NCBI RefSeq assembly: GCF_041595635.1
Contig: NZ_JBFHJW010000003.1
Coordinates: forward strand, 62,001-126,000
Reading direction: 5' to 3'
DNA from: Labilibaculum sp041595635
Lineage (GTDB): Bacteria; Bacteroidota; Bacteroidia; Bacteroidales; Marinifilaceae
DNA: 64,000 nt
Shown here: positions 9,695-17,454 of the stretch, piece after piece
Layout of the letters: the number at the start of each line of letters is the position of its first letter
Position numbering within the stretch: position 1 is the first letter of the stretch
Made by a program: the position numbers and the translations under genes
The notes under the pieces: generated by a model
Seen by the model: the letters and a program-made list of their open reading frames with translations, nothing else
Database searches by the model: none
What the model was told of the DNA's origin: nothing

Positions 9695-9702
9695 CAAATA
9701 TA
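9695..9702 (-). promoter_or_regulatory. Putative fabD promoter -7 element
   Basis: TATATTTG on the minus strand matches the Bacteroidota -7 consensus TAnnTTTG; an ATTG lies about 20 bases further upstream. The leader to the fabD ATG would be about 85 bases. Confidence 0.5.
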
Positions 9703-9791
9703 CCTATTCAAATTGCAATCTGCAATTTTGAAGGGCAGATTGTAAGTTTTGATGATAGAATCGCTTAAAAAATACAGATGTTTTAATGGCT

Positions 9792-10412
9792 TTATTTAGT
9801 GGAAATTAAGCGAATGAATTCTTCTCTGGTAGCCACTTTCTCGAATGCTCCTGTAAAATCAGAGGTTGTAGTAATTGCATTCTGTTTTTGAATGCCACGC
9901 ATCGACATGCACATGTGCTGAGCTTCTATAACTACAGCAACACCCAAAGGGTTTAAGGTATTCTGAATACATTCTTTTATTTGTGTTGTTAAACGTTCCT
10001 GTACTTGTAATCTTCGGGCAAAAGCATCAACAACTCGGGCTATTTTGCTGAGTCCAGTAATGGTTCCGTTGGGAATATAGGCAACATGAGCTCTTCCAAC
10101 AAAGGGAAGCATATGGTGTTCACACATCGAATATACTTCAATATCTTTAACGATAACCATTTGGCGGTAATCTTCTTGAAAAATAGCAGAACGCAAAATG
10201 TCTTCAGGATCATTGTGGTAGCCTTGAGTTAGGAATTGCATTGCCTTAGCAACACGCAAAGGTGTTTTTAAAAGACCTTCTCGTTCTGCATCCTCGCCTA
10301 ATAATTCGAGTACCTTTTTATAGTGAAACATTAACTCTTCTGTAGTTTCCTGATTGTATTTTTCTATTTTTGTGAAACCTTTATTATTCTTTCCGTTGGT
10401 TGAAAATTCCAT
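9792..10412 (-). CDS. folE: GTP cyclohydrolase I
   Basis: Converts GTP to 7,8-dihydroneopterin triphosphate, the first step of tetrahydrofolate (and queuosine precursor) synthesis. Zinc-binding and catalytic motifs are visible: SMCEHHMLPFVGRAHVAYIP, then LSKIARVVDAFARRLQVQERLT and AQHMCMSMRGIQKQNA with the second zinc Cys. The frame extends to a TTG at 10442, but the ATG at 10412 is preferred: it gives a 206-residue protein and the stretch above it contains a promoter-like TATTTTG. The gene is divergent from the futalosine-hydrolase-like gene. Confidence 0.95.
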   Translation of the reverse strand: MEFSTNGKNNKGFTKIEKYNQETTEELMFHYKKVLELLGEDAEREGLLKTPLRVAKAMQFLTQGYHNDPEDILRSAIFQEDYRQMVIVKDIEVYSMCEHHMLPFVGRAHVAYIPNGTITGLSKIARVVDAFARRLQVQERLTTQIKECIQNTLNPLGVAVVIEAQHMCMSMRGIQKQNAITTTSDFTGAFEKVATREEFIRLISTK

Positions 10413-10523
10413 TTGTGTTATGTGTTTTAATTTAAGTCGCAATTTTGAATTGCAAAATAAGTATAAATTTCACCTACTTTACAAACTTTTAGAAGCTTTT
10501 GTTCGAGCTAAGTAATTGCATCT

Positions 10524-11213
10524 ATGGAGATTTTAATAATAGCTGGCACTTTTTCTAGTCTGCAAAATTTTATTAGTCAACTGGTTTTGATTGAGAATCT
10601 GGGGAAGAATTATGCTCGATTCAACTATCAAAATAAAGAACTTGATGTTTTGATATCAGGAACAGGAGGAAGTGTTACTTCCTATCATTTAACCAAAGCA
10701 CTAACTTTTAAAAAATACGATGCAGTAATCCATTTAGGAAGGTGTTTTTCTTTAAAGGATCAGCCAGAATCAGCTTGTATTGTGAATGTAATAGATGATT
10801 ATTTTGGAGATCTGGGTTTTGATACCGATGATGCTTTTTCATCAGTATTCGATTTGGGCATACAAGCTAAAAATGAGCATCCGTTTACCAATGAAATTTT
10901 GGAAAATAATTTATCATTACCCGGATTTCGATCTGAATATCGAAAAGTAAGTGGAATTAGTTGCAATACCATTCCGACCAATCTTTTTGGTTTAGCTGAT
11001 ATGTATTTAAAAAATTATCCGGATGTGATTAGTCGCGATGGAGCGAGTGTTTTATATGTCTGTTTATTAGAAAAAGTGCATTTAATTCAGCTCTTTTACG
11101 TGGTTGATAGAATTGAGAATGCCAATGAAAAATATCAAATAGAGGAAGATGAAAGCTTACGATTAACCAAAGTTCTGCAAGAGAGTTTAGATCAAATTTT
11201 TGATGTTGATTAA
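10524..11213 (+). CDS. Divergent futalosine hydrolase (MqnB)-like nucleosidase-fold protein
   Basis: A 229-residue member of the MTA/SAH nucleosidase fold; the overall pattern follows MqnB, which removes hypoxanthine from futalosine in menaquinone synthesis (GTGGSVTSYHLTKAL near residue 50, YFGDLGF near 95, VFDLG, CNTIPTN near 152, LYVCLLEKV near 180). However, three positions that are conserved in the family differ: the glycine-rich LGIAGSF-type segment reads LGRCFSL, the EMEGA-type ribose-binding motif reads SRDGAS, and the Ser-Asn/Asp catalytic segment near the end reads VVDRIEN. It may be a diverged or inactive copy. Its stop overlaps the convergent MATE gene by 4 bases. Confidence 0.65.
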   Translation: MEILIIAGTFSSLQNFISQLVLIENLGKNYARFNYQNKELDVLISGTGGSVTSYHLTKALTFKKYDAVIHLGRCFSLKDQPESACIVNVIDDYFGDLGFDTDDAFSSVFDLGIQAKNEHPFTNEILENNLSLPGFRSEYRKVSGISCNTIPTNLFGLADMYLKNYPDVISRDGASVLYVCLLEKVHLIQLFYVVDRIENANEKYQIEEDESLRLTKVLQESLDQIFDVD

Positions 11214-12511
11214 TCTAACTTGAGTAAAATAGCTTTTTTGTAGTAGATGGACTGAAACACACCCCTTGCTAGCATAAATCCGAGCATGGCAATCCATAAT
11301 CCGTGGTTTTGGTACAGATCCTCTAAAAAATAGTAGCAAGGAATAAATACCAGTAGGGTGGCTGCCATCATGGTTTTTCTCATGTAAGCCGAAGCGGTAG
11401 CTCCAATAAAAATTCCATCCATAAGATAAGATGCAAAGCTTAAAATGGGCAGTAGAACTATCCATTTTATATAGGCTTGAGCTTCAAGAATTGTCGATTC
11501 GTTGTTGGTTAAGGCAGATAAGATCCAATTGGCACTTGTTCCATAAAAAAATGTAAAAATTAGACTAATAGCTATTCCCCAGATAAAAAGCAGACGAATG
11601 ACTGTTCGCAAACCCTTTTTATTTCTAGCGCCAATAAATTTTCCTACCAAAGCTTCAGCAGCAAAGGCAAAACCATCCATAAAATAGGAAAAGATGAATA
11701 AGAACTGAAGCAATAGAGAATTAACGGCAAGTATGATTTTATTTGTGTTTGCCGATTCTGTAGTAAAAAAGGTAAATACAAAAATAATACAAAGGGTTCG
11801 AATAAAAATATCCTTATTTATAGAAATAAAATTTTTCAATTCTTTAATTTTCATCATGCCTTCTAAGCTCCAGTGATGAAACAATCGGCGATAGTAGCGG
11901 TAGATAAAAAATAAGGCCAGTAATAAGCCAAAGTATTGAGCAATAACAGTTCCTAATGCTACCCCACGAGCATCTAAATGCATTCCATATACAAAAAATG
12001 CCGACAAACAGATGTTGACAATATTACTTGCGATTGCAATTAGCATAGGGATTTTTGAGTTTTGCATGCCAATAAACCATCCCGTTAAAGCATACAAACC
12101 AATGGTTGCGGGTGCGGCCCAAACTCTTATGTAGTAGTACGATTTTGCGATAGTTTCCACCGATTCTTCTGAGTTGATGAAGTAAAAACTCAATTTGGCA
12201 ATGGGATTTTGAAGAATCAGGATGAGGCTACTGCCAATAAGTGCAACCAAAAGAGCTCGTGATAAGGAAAGAATACTTTCGCTAAAATTTCTTGCTCCAT
12301 AAGCCTGTGCAGTAATTCCTGATGTGCCCATGCGCAGAAAGACAAAGCCCCAATACAGAAAATTAAAGATGATTCCGCCTAAAGCAATGGCGCCAATAAA
12401 ATCAACTTTTCCTAAATGTCCCATTAAAGCTAAATCGACTATTCCCAACAAAGGAATGGTAATGTTGCTGACAATATTTGGGAGTGCTATTTTGAGAATC
12501 CGTTTGTTCAC
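11210..12511 (-). CDS. MATE-family multidrug/toxin efflux transporter
   Basis: A 433-residue polytopic membrane protein with about 12 helices arranged as two similar halves. The start RILKIALPNIVSNITIPLLGIVDLALMGHLG is the typical MATE N-terminus, and YFMDGFAFAAEALVGKFIGA opens the second half, as in the DinF-like branch. MATE proteins export cationic compounds using Na+ or H+ gradients. The start codon is GTG. The gene is separated from neighbours and its 3' end overlaps the convergent MqnB-like gene by 4 bases. The substrate cannot be predicted. Confidence 0.9.
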   Translation of the reverse strand: MNKRILKIALPNIVSNITIPLLGIVDLALMGHLGKVDFIGAIALGGIIFNFLYWGFVFLRMGTSGITAQAYGARNFSESILSLSRALLVALIGSSLILILQNPIAKLSFYFINSEESVETIAKSYYYIRVWAAPATIGLYALTGWFIGMQNSKIPMLIAIASNIVNICLSAFFVYGMHLDARGVALGTVIAQYFGLLLALFFIYRYYRRLFHHWSLEGMMKIKELKNFISINKDIFIRTLCIIFVFTFFTTESANTNKIILAVNSLLLQFLFIFSYFMDGFAFAAEALVGKFIGARNKKGLRTVIRLLFIWGIAISLIFTFFYGTSANWILSALTNNESTILEAQAYIKWIVLLPILSFASYLMDGIFIGATASAYMRKTMMAATLLVFIPCYYFLEDLYQNHGLWIAMLGFMLARGVFQSIYYKKAILLKLD

Positions 12512-12616
12512 CAGAGAATTTTTGGAAGTTTGTAAGCGGCAAAAATAGATAAAAATAATGTATTTAGAAGTTGAGAGAAAGATTTGAAAATAAAAGACAA
12601 AAAAGTCTTTAAAGTA

Positions 12617-12648
12617 TTTGGAATTAATCTAGATAAAAATTAGCTTTG
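12617..12648 (+). promoter_or_regulatory. Promoter of the Mn-type superoxide dismutase
   Basis: TTTG (12617-12620), 20-base spacer, TAGCTTTG (12641-12648): an exact match to the Bacteroidota housekeeping promoter (-33 TTTG, -7 TAnnTTTG). Transcription would begin near 12655, giving a leader of about 45 bases. Confidence 0.7.
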
Positions 12649-12698
12649 TTTCAGTGTTAAAAAAATAGATAATAATTACTCTTAAATAGATACAAGAT

Positions 12699-13301
12699 AT
12701 GGCATTTAAATTACCAGCATTACCTTATGCTTACGATGCTCTAGAGCCTCATATTGATGCACGAACAATGGAAATCCATCATTCAAAACATCACGCAGGA
12801 TATACCAATAACCTAAATGCTGCTATTGAAGGTTCCGGCCTGGAGAGCAAAAGTATTGAGGACATTTTAGCGAACATTTCAAAGCATTCAGTTGCAGTAA
12901 GAAATAATGGAGGTGGCTTTTTCAATCACGATTTATTTTGGCAAGTTATGTCGCCAAATGGGGGAGGAAAACCATCAGGAGCATTATTGGCAGCTATCGA
13001 AAAAGATTTTGGATCGTTTGATGCATTTAAAGAAGAATTCTCCAAGGCTGCAGCTACGCGTTTTGGTTCTGGATGGGCATGGTTGGTGAAACAATCAAAT
13101 GGCAAACTAGTTGTCAGTTCTACGCCTAATCAGGACAATCCATTGATGGATGTAGCCGAAGTTAAAGGAACACCAATTTTAGGATTGGATGTTTGGGAAC
13201 ACGCATATTATCTGAAGTTTCAGAATAAAAGACCTGATTACATCTCGGAATTTTGGGATGTAGTTAATTGGGAGAAGGTGGCTAAACACTTTCAGGATTA
13301 G
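12699..13301 (+). CDS. sodA: Superoxide dismutase, Mn-type signature
   Basis: Dismutates superoxide to oxygen and peroxide. Metal ligands are visible: His27 in MEIHHSKHH, the His in GGGFFNHDLFW (about 79), and Asp and His in LDVWEHAYYLKF (about 165-170). Residues that distinguish metal types point to manganese: Gly-Gly-Gly before the second His, and a late Gln in TPNQDNPL rather than in the second helix. The 200-residue length is usual, with no signal peptide, so the enzyme is cytoplasmic. A clear promoter precedes it and its own terminator follows, so it is expressed separately from the Fe-type paralogue 131 bases downstream. Confidence 0.93.
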   Translation: MAFKLPALPYAYDALEPHIDARTMEIHHSKHHAGYTNNLNAAIEGSGLESKSIEDILANISKHSVAVRNNGGGFFNHDLFWQVMSPNGGGKPSGALLAAIEKDFGSFDAFKEEFSKAAATRFGSGWAWLVKQSNGKLVVSSTPNQDNPLMDVAEVKGTPILGLDVWEHAYYLKFQNKRPDYISEFWDVVNWEKVAKHFQD

Positions 13302-13328
13302 TTTTGTTTATTGTTTTTTTGATTTTGG

Positions 13329-13357
13329 GACCGGTTTTCTTTGAAAACCGGTCTTTT
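13329..13357 (+). terminator. Intrinsic terminator between the two sod genes
   Basis: Ten-pair stem (gaccggtttt / aaaaccggtc), 5-base loop ctttg, then tttt. It separates the two superoxide dismutase genes into different transcripts. Confidence 0.85.
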
Positions 13358-13432
13358 AATTTTCTAAGACATCGGGTTGCGTATTTCGATAATTATGATG
13401 AAATTGTATGGTAAATCTAAAAGAACAAAATC

Positions 13433-14017
13433 ATGACACACGAACTACCAGAATTACCTTATGCATTAAATGCACTTGAGCCTTCTATCAGTCAAAAGAC
13501 ATTAGAATATCATTATGGAAAGCATCATCAGGCTTACGTTAACAATTTAAATAACCTGATAAAAGGAACAGCTTTTGAAAAAGCCAGTTTGGATGAAATT
13601 GTGCGACACTCAGAGGGAGGAATTTTTAACAATGGAGCTCAGGTTTATAATCACACTTTTTACTTTATGGCTTTAAGTCCTGATGGAGGGGGCAAGCCCA
13701 AAGGAAAATTGGCTGATGCTTTGCGATCTACCTTTGGATCTTTTGAAGCTTTTAAAGAGGAATTTTCGAAAGCAGGAGCTACTTTATTTGGTTCCGGTTG
13801 GGCGTGGTTAGTGGCTGATTCGCACAATAAACTTAGAATTATGAAGAAAGAAAATGCAGGCAATCCGATTACCGATGGGCTAAAACCACTTTTAACCATG
13901 GATGTTTGGGAGCATGCCTACTATTTGGATACTCAAAATGCTCGTCCGAAATACATCGAGAATTTTTGGAATTTGGTGAATTGGGAAGTGATTGAAAAAC
14001 GATATGATGCTTTGTAA
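13433..14017 (+). CDS. sodB: Superoxide dismutase, Fe-type signature
   Basis: Second superoxide dismutase, 194 residues. Ligands are conserved (His in LEYHYGKHH, His in QVYNHTFYF, Asp and His in MDVWEHAYYL). Here the discriminating Gln sits in NNGAQVYNH (about residue 68) and the late segment reads NAGNPIT, the pattern typical of iron enzymes. The two genes therefore look functionally complementary rather than a recent duplication: the proteins differ throughout. No signal peptide. A terminator follows. Confidence 0.93.
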   Translation: MTHELPELPYALNALEPSISQKTLEYHYGKHHQAYVNNLNNLIKGTAFEKASLDEIVRHSEGGIFNNGAQVYNHTFYFMALSPDGGGKPKGKLADALRSTFGSFEAFKEEFSKAGATLFGSGWAWLVADSHNKLRIMKKENAGNPITDGLKPLLTMDVWEHAYYLDTQNARPKYIENFWNLVNWEVIEKRYDAL

Positions 14018-14034
14018 ATAGATGAAATTTGTAC

Positions 14035-14072
14035 AAAAAGCGGTGATCAAGTTAATTTGACACCGCTTTTTT
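14035..14072 (+). terminator. Intrinsic terminator after sodB
   Basis: Stem aaaaagcggtg / caccgcttttt, extended inside by tcaa/ttga with a bulge, followed by further T. It lies 18 bases after the stop. Confidence 0.85.
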
Positions 14073-14355
14073 AGTGAATTTCAGGACACAATAGAGGTGT
14101 GAAAAGTAGACTTTTCAAGTTTGGAATAAAATCGCAGGAAAGAGGTTTATCAATAGATATGAGCGCTTTCCTTTTCATTTTTAATGACTTGCTAAGTCCG
14201 ATTCGGATTCTTTGAATTTGTTTGTGATTTACTTCGTGTTAAATAAATGTAAAAGCCTTTCAGATTTTCTTGATGAATAAGGAAAAATCACTTAATTTAT
14301 AGCTAATTCAAGCTGTATAGTGGAATAAATTAATATCATTCAAATTAATTATCAG
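14073..14355. other. Intergenic region before the nitroreductase gene
   Basis: About 280 AT-rich bases with no open frame, RNA gene or repeat that I recognise. It presumably holds the promoter of the nitroreductase operon, but no good TTTG/TAnnTTTG pair was found. Confidence 0.3.
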
Positions 14356-14928
14356 ATGCTAAAAGAACTCGTATTGCGAAACAGAAGCTATCGAAGATTT
14401 TATGAAGAGGAACAAATTTCTTTAGAAAATATTATTCAATGGATCGACTTAGCCAGAATGGGCGCTTCGGGGCGAAATGGGCAAACTCTTAAATATCAGA
14501 TTGTACTGAATAAAGAAAAACGTCACGAGGTTTTTGAAACTTTAGCTTGGGCTGGGTACTTGTCCGATTGGAATGGTCCTATTGAAGGTGAACGTCCAGC
14601 TGCCTATGTAGTCATGTTAAATGATGATAGTTTAGGAAAAAACTATTTTAGTGATGATGGAATAGCGGTTCAAAATTTACTATTGGGAGCGGTAGAAAAA
14701 GGCTATGGAGGTTGTATTCTTCGTGCTTTTAAGGAAAAAGAATTAAGAGAGATTTTACAAATCGACGAAGCTTATAAAATAATTCAAGTTGTCGCATTAG
14801 GAAAACCCAAAGAAAAAGTGGTGTTGGAAGAAATGCAAGACGAAGACATTAAATATTGGCGAGATGAAAATCAGGTTCATCATGTTCCAAAACGAAATTT
14901 AAATGACCTGATTGTTGGGGATTATTAG
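14356..14928 (+). CDS. Nitroreductase-family FMN oxidoreductase
   Basis: A 190-residue flavoprotein of the nitroreductase fold. The N-terminal RNRSYRRFYEEEQIS carries the Arg-Ser-x-Arg FMN-phosphate-binding pattern; ARMGASGRNGQTLKYQIV follows as the FMN loop, and GIAVQNLLLGAVEKGYGGCILRAF (about 108-130) is the second FMN site. Family members reduce nitroaromatics, quinones or flavins with NAD(P)H in the cytoplasm; the real substrate is unknown. It precedes a secreted protein gene by 18 bases, so they may be cotranscribed. Confidence 0.85.
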   Translation: MLKELVLRNRSYRRFYEEEQISLENIIQWIDLARMGASGRNGQTLKYQIVLNKEKRHEVFETLAWAGYLSDWNGPIEGERPAAYVVMLNDDSLGKNYFSDDGIAVQNLLLGAVEKGYGGCILRAFKEKELREILQIDEAYKIIQVVALGKPKEKVVLEEMQDEDIKYWRDENQVHHVPKRNLNDLIVGDY

Positions 14929-14946
14929 AGTTAAAAAATTTATTTT

Positions 14947-15660
14947 ATGAAAAAAATAATTGTAGGATGCCTATTTCTTTTACTGGGGAGTTTGTTAGGT
15001 GAAAGTGTGCAGGCTCAAAAAACGAAGAACGATTCCATATTTTTCACTGGCGCTGTAATGGATCAAAAGGAACTATCACCTTTGCCATATTCGCATTTTC
15101 GTGTGAATGATAAAAGAGCAGGAACAACCAATTCCTACGGACGATTTTCCTTTTGGGTAAACTCTGGTGATACCATTCAGTATTCCTATGTAGGATACCA
15201 CAGTGTTCGGGTGATTGTTAGTGATAGCTTAAAGTCGGATTCCTATTTGTTTGGTGTTTTTATGGCTAAGGATACTTTTGCTTTGCAGGAAGTTTTGATT
15301 TTGCCTCGTTTTGGTGATTTTAAAGAGGCATTTATGAATGCAAAAGTGAATACCCCTGAATATGTTAGAGCCAAGAATAATATTAATTCAGCTACCTACG
15401 AAGCTTTAACTATGCAGCCTAAAACAATGGATGCAAAAGCAAATACCGATTTGTTAATTAAACAGCATATATCGCAGAATGAGAATCAGGTTATGGTTCC
15501 ACCAGATATGATTGTAGGAGTGAGTTTGTCGCAAACTTTACCCGAAATTCAAAGAATTAAGAGGAAACAGGATTTGAAAATTCCTGATAACATCGTTACC
15601 GATAAGGAGATTACAACTCTAAAGCAGATGTACAAGTACAATGTTATCGATAAAGAATAA
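14947..15660 (+). CDS. Secreted protein with carboxypeptidase-regulatory-like domain
   Basis: A 237-residue exported protein. Residues 1-23 are a signal peptide ending VQAQ. Residues about 33-105 form a carboxypeptidase-D regulatory-like beta-sandwich (FTGAVMDQ, GTTNSYGRFSFWV, IQYSYVGYHSVRV), the module found at the N-terminus of SusC-type receptors and in many Bacteroidota envelope proteins. The remainder (Lys/Asn-rich) has no recognised domain. Likely periplasmic or outer-membrane associated. Its stop codon is at the base of a terminator hairpin that was later split by an insertion sequence. Confidence 0.7.
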   Translation: MKKIIVGCLFLLLGSLLGESVQAQKTKNDSIFFTGAVMDQKELSPLPYSHFRVNDKRAGTTNSYGRFSFWVNSGDTIQYSYVGYHSVRVIVSDSLKSDSYLFGVFMAKDTFALQEVLILPRFGDFKEAFMNAKVNTPEYVRAKNNINSATYEALTMQPKTMDAKANTDLLIKQHISQNENQVMVPPDMIVGVSLSQTLPEIQRIKRKQDLKIPDNIVTDKEITTLKQMYKYNVIDKE

Positions 15661-15670
15661 AAAAAGGCGG

Positions 15671-15679
15671 TGATTGTTC
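15671..15679. repeat. Target-site duplication, left copy (TGATTGTTC)
   Basis: Nine bases identical to 17415-17423, directly abutting the left end of the insertion sequence. Confidence 0.9.
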
Positions 15680-15708
15680 GAGGCCACTGAAAAAGTCTCA
15701 TAAATAAT

Positions 15709-15756
15709 AAAAGCAGTAAAAAGATTGATTTATTCTTCTTTTTTTACTGCTTTCTT
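15709..15756 (+). terminator. Terminator inside the left end of the insertion sequence
   Basis: aaagcagtaaaaa and tttttactgcttt form a 13-pair stem followed by T-rich sequence, upstream of the transposase start at 15785. It would stop transcripts entering from outside, a common safeguard in insertion sequences. Confidence 0.7.
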
Positions 15757-15784
15757 TGTATGTAGATTTTTCAAATAACTTCTC

Positions 15785-17229
15785 ATGTTAGCACAACAAC
15801 AAAGCATATCATTTAGCTTCCATTCGGGCTTATACGACCTCATTATTCCCAAGGATAATATCCTGAGACAAATAAACGATTTGATTGATTTTACATTTAT
15901 CTATGATGAGTTGTCCTCTAAATATTGTCAGGATAATGGGCGTACAGCAGAGAGTCCAATAAGGTTGTTTAAGTACCTCTTACTAAAAGTTATTTATAAC
16001 GTTTCGGACGTAGATGTGGTTGAACGTTCAAGATTTGACATGTCGTTTAAGTACTTTTTAGGTATGGCTCCTGAGGAGGATGTAATTAATCCAAGTACGT
16101 TAACAAAATTTCGTCGTTTGCGACTTAAGGATACAGATTTGTTAAATCTTCTCATTGGCAAAACTGTTTCTATTGCTGTAGAAAAAGGAATAATCAAATC
16201 CACCTCTATTATTGTAGATGCTACTCATACAAAAAGTAGATGCAATCCCTTGTCTCCTATAGAAGTGTTAAAAGAAAGAGCAAAGTTGCTTCGAAAAATG
16301 ATCTATAGTTTAGATGAAGATATAAAAGAGCAATTACCACACAAGAACACAAATGATAATTTAGAGTTAGAACTAAGCTACTGTTTAGATTTAGTGGATT
16401 TCATTTCTAAAAACGATGTCATTTCCAACTACCCAAAAGTAAAAGAAAAAATAAATCATCTTCAAGAAACCATAGAAGATACCCAGCACAAGTATACTTT
16501 ATCGAAAGATGAAGATGCACGGATTGGTCACAAATCAACTGATTCTTCTTTTTTCGGTTATAAAAGTCATATTGGAATGACAGAAGAGCGTATCATAACA
16601 GCTGCAGTAATAACTTCCGGCGAAAAAGGCGATGGTCCTTTGCTACCTGAAATCATAGAGCAAAGCATTCAAAACGGAATGGAAAAAGTAGACACTGTTA
16701 TTGGAGATTCTGCCTACTCTGGAAAAAGCAATTTAGTTTATGGAAAAGAAAATGGCATACAAATAGTATCAAAATTAAACCCGGCAATTACACAAGGCTT
16801 TAGAAGGAGGAAGACAAGTTTGAATTCAATAAAGATGCTGATATGTTTGTTTGTCCCGCTGGACATATGGCTATACGAAAAGCAAAGCAAGGAGCTAAAA
16901 AGACAAATCAAGCAATAGCCTACTATTTTGATGTCGAAAAATGCAAAGTCTGTTCACAAAGAGCAGGATGTTATAAAGATGGAGCCAAGAGTAAGTCATA
17001 TTCGGTTACAATAAACTCTAAAGAACATGAAAAACAGGTCGAGTTTCAGAACTCAGAAATTTTCAAAGAAAAATCAAAACATCGTTATAAGATAGAAGCT
17101 AAAAATGGAGAACTTAAAAATTCTCATGGTTTTGATCGGGCCACTTCATATGGTCTGGATTGCATGCAAATGCAAGGAGCATTGACAATATTTGCAGTAA
17201 ATCTGAAAAGAATACTGAAACTAATGTAG
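15785..17229 (+). pseudogene. IS1182-family transposase, frameshifted
   Basis: The DDE transposase is split into two frames. The first part (15785 to about 16804) has the N-terminal domain with FIYDELSSKYCQDNGRTAESPIRLFKYLLLK, the first Asp in IIVDATHTKSR and the second Asp in VIGDSAYSGK. The second part continues in the -1 frame from about 16804 (KEEDKFEFNKDADMFVCPAGHMA) with a zinc-like CxxC block and the Glu in YKIEAKNGELKNSHG. Restoring one A in the short A run at 16804-16805 joins them into one frame of about 481 residues. No obvious slippery heptamer is present, and this family normally uses a single frame, so I call it inactivated. A sequencing error is possible. Confidence 0.85.
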
Positions 17230-17326
17230 GTACAGCACATTATAAAGTGCATTTTACCCAAACTGAACCATTTCTGCCCATTTTCCACCATTTAGAGCTA
17301 ATCAAATATTAATCTCATAAAAAAAC

Positions 17327-17380
17327 AAAGAAGGTAACATGTAGGTGTTTAGCCTATAAATTACCTTCTTTAATTTTTTT
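17327..17380 (+). terminator. Terminator inside the right end of the insertion sequence
   Basis: aaagaaggtaa and ttaccttcttt form an 11-pair stem followed by aatttttttt, about 100 bases after the transposase stop. Confidence 0.75.
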
Positions 17381-17414
17381 ACTATCCTAAAACAGATAGT
17401 TTTTCTGTGGCCTC

Positions 17415-17423
17415 TGATTGTTC
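17415..17423. repeat. Target-site duplication, right copy (TGATTGTTC)
   Basis: Nine bases identical to 15671-15679, directly abutting the right end of the insertion sequence. Confidence 0.9.
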
Positions 17424-17454
17424 ACCGCCTTTTTTTGCAAAATGAGGAAGATTC

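Larger units (their letters stand above)
15680..17414 (+). mobile_element. IS1182-type insertion sequence, 1735 bp
   Basis: The element is bounded by imperfect terminal inverted repeats that match at 17 of the first 20 bases (GAGGCCACTGAAAAAGTCTC on the left; GAGGCCACAGAAAAACTATC on the reverse complement of the right end) and by a 9-base direct repeat, TGATTGTTC. It contains one transposase gene disrupted by a frameshift, an inward terminator near each end, and nothing else. The family call comes from the transposase (DDE enzyme with an N-terminal DUF772-like domain). It lies within the loop of an intrinsic terminator. Confidence 0.92.
15661..17436. terminator. Intrinsic terminator split by an insertion sequence
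   Basis: The left arm (A-rich run then ggcggtga, ending at 15673) and right arm (tcaccgcc then T7, 17422-17436) flank the insertion sequence. Removing the element and one copy of its 9-base target duplication restores ggcggtga-ttgt-tcaccgcc with A and T tracts, a bidirectional terminator for the convergent secreted-protein gene and proline dehydrogenase gene. Confidence 0.8.

Noticed and set aside
10413..10442. Longer folE start at TTG
   Set aside because: The added 10 residues are unlike the family and overlap a promoter-like TATTTTG; ATG 10412 is better.
16796..16850. Programmed -1 frameshift in the transposase
   Set aside because: No X-XXY-YYZ slippery heptamer in the 0 frame near the break, and this family is normally encoded by one frame; kept as a deletion.
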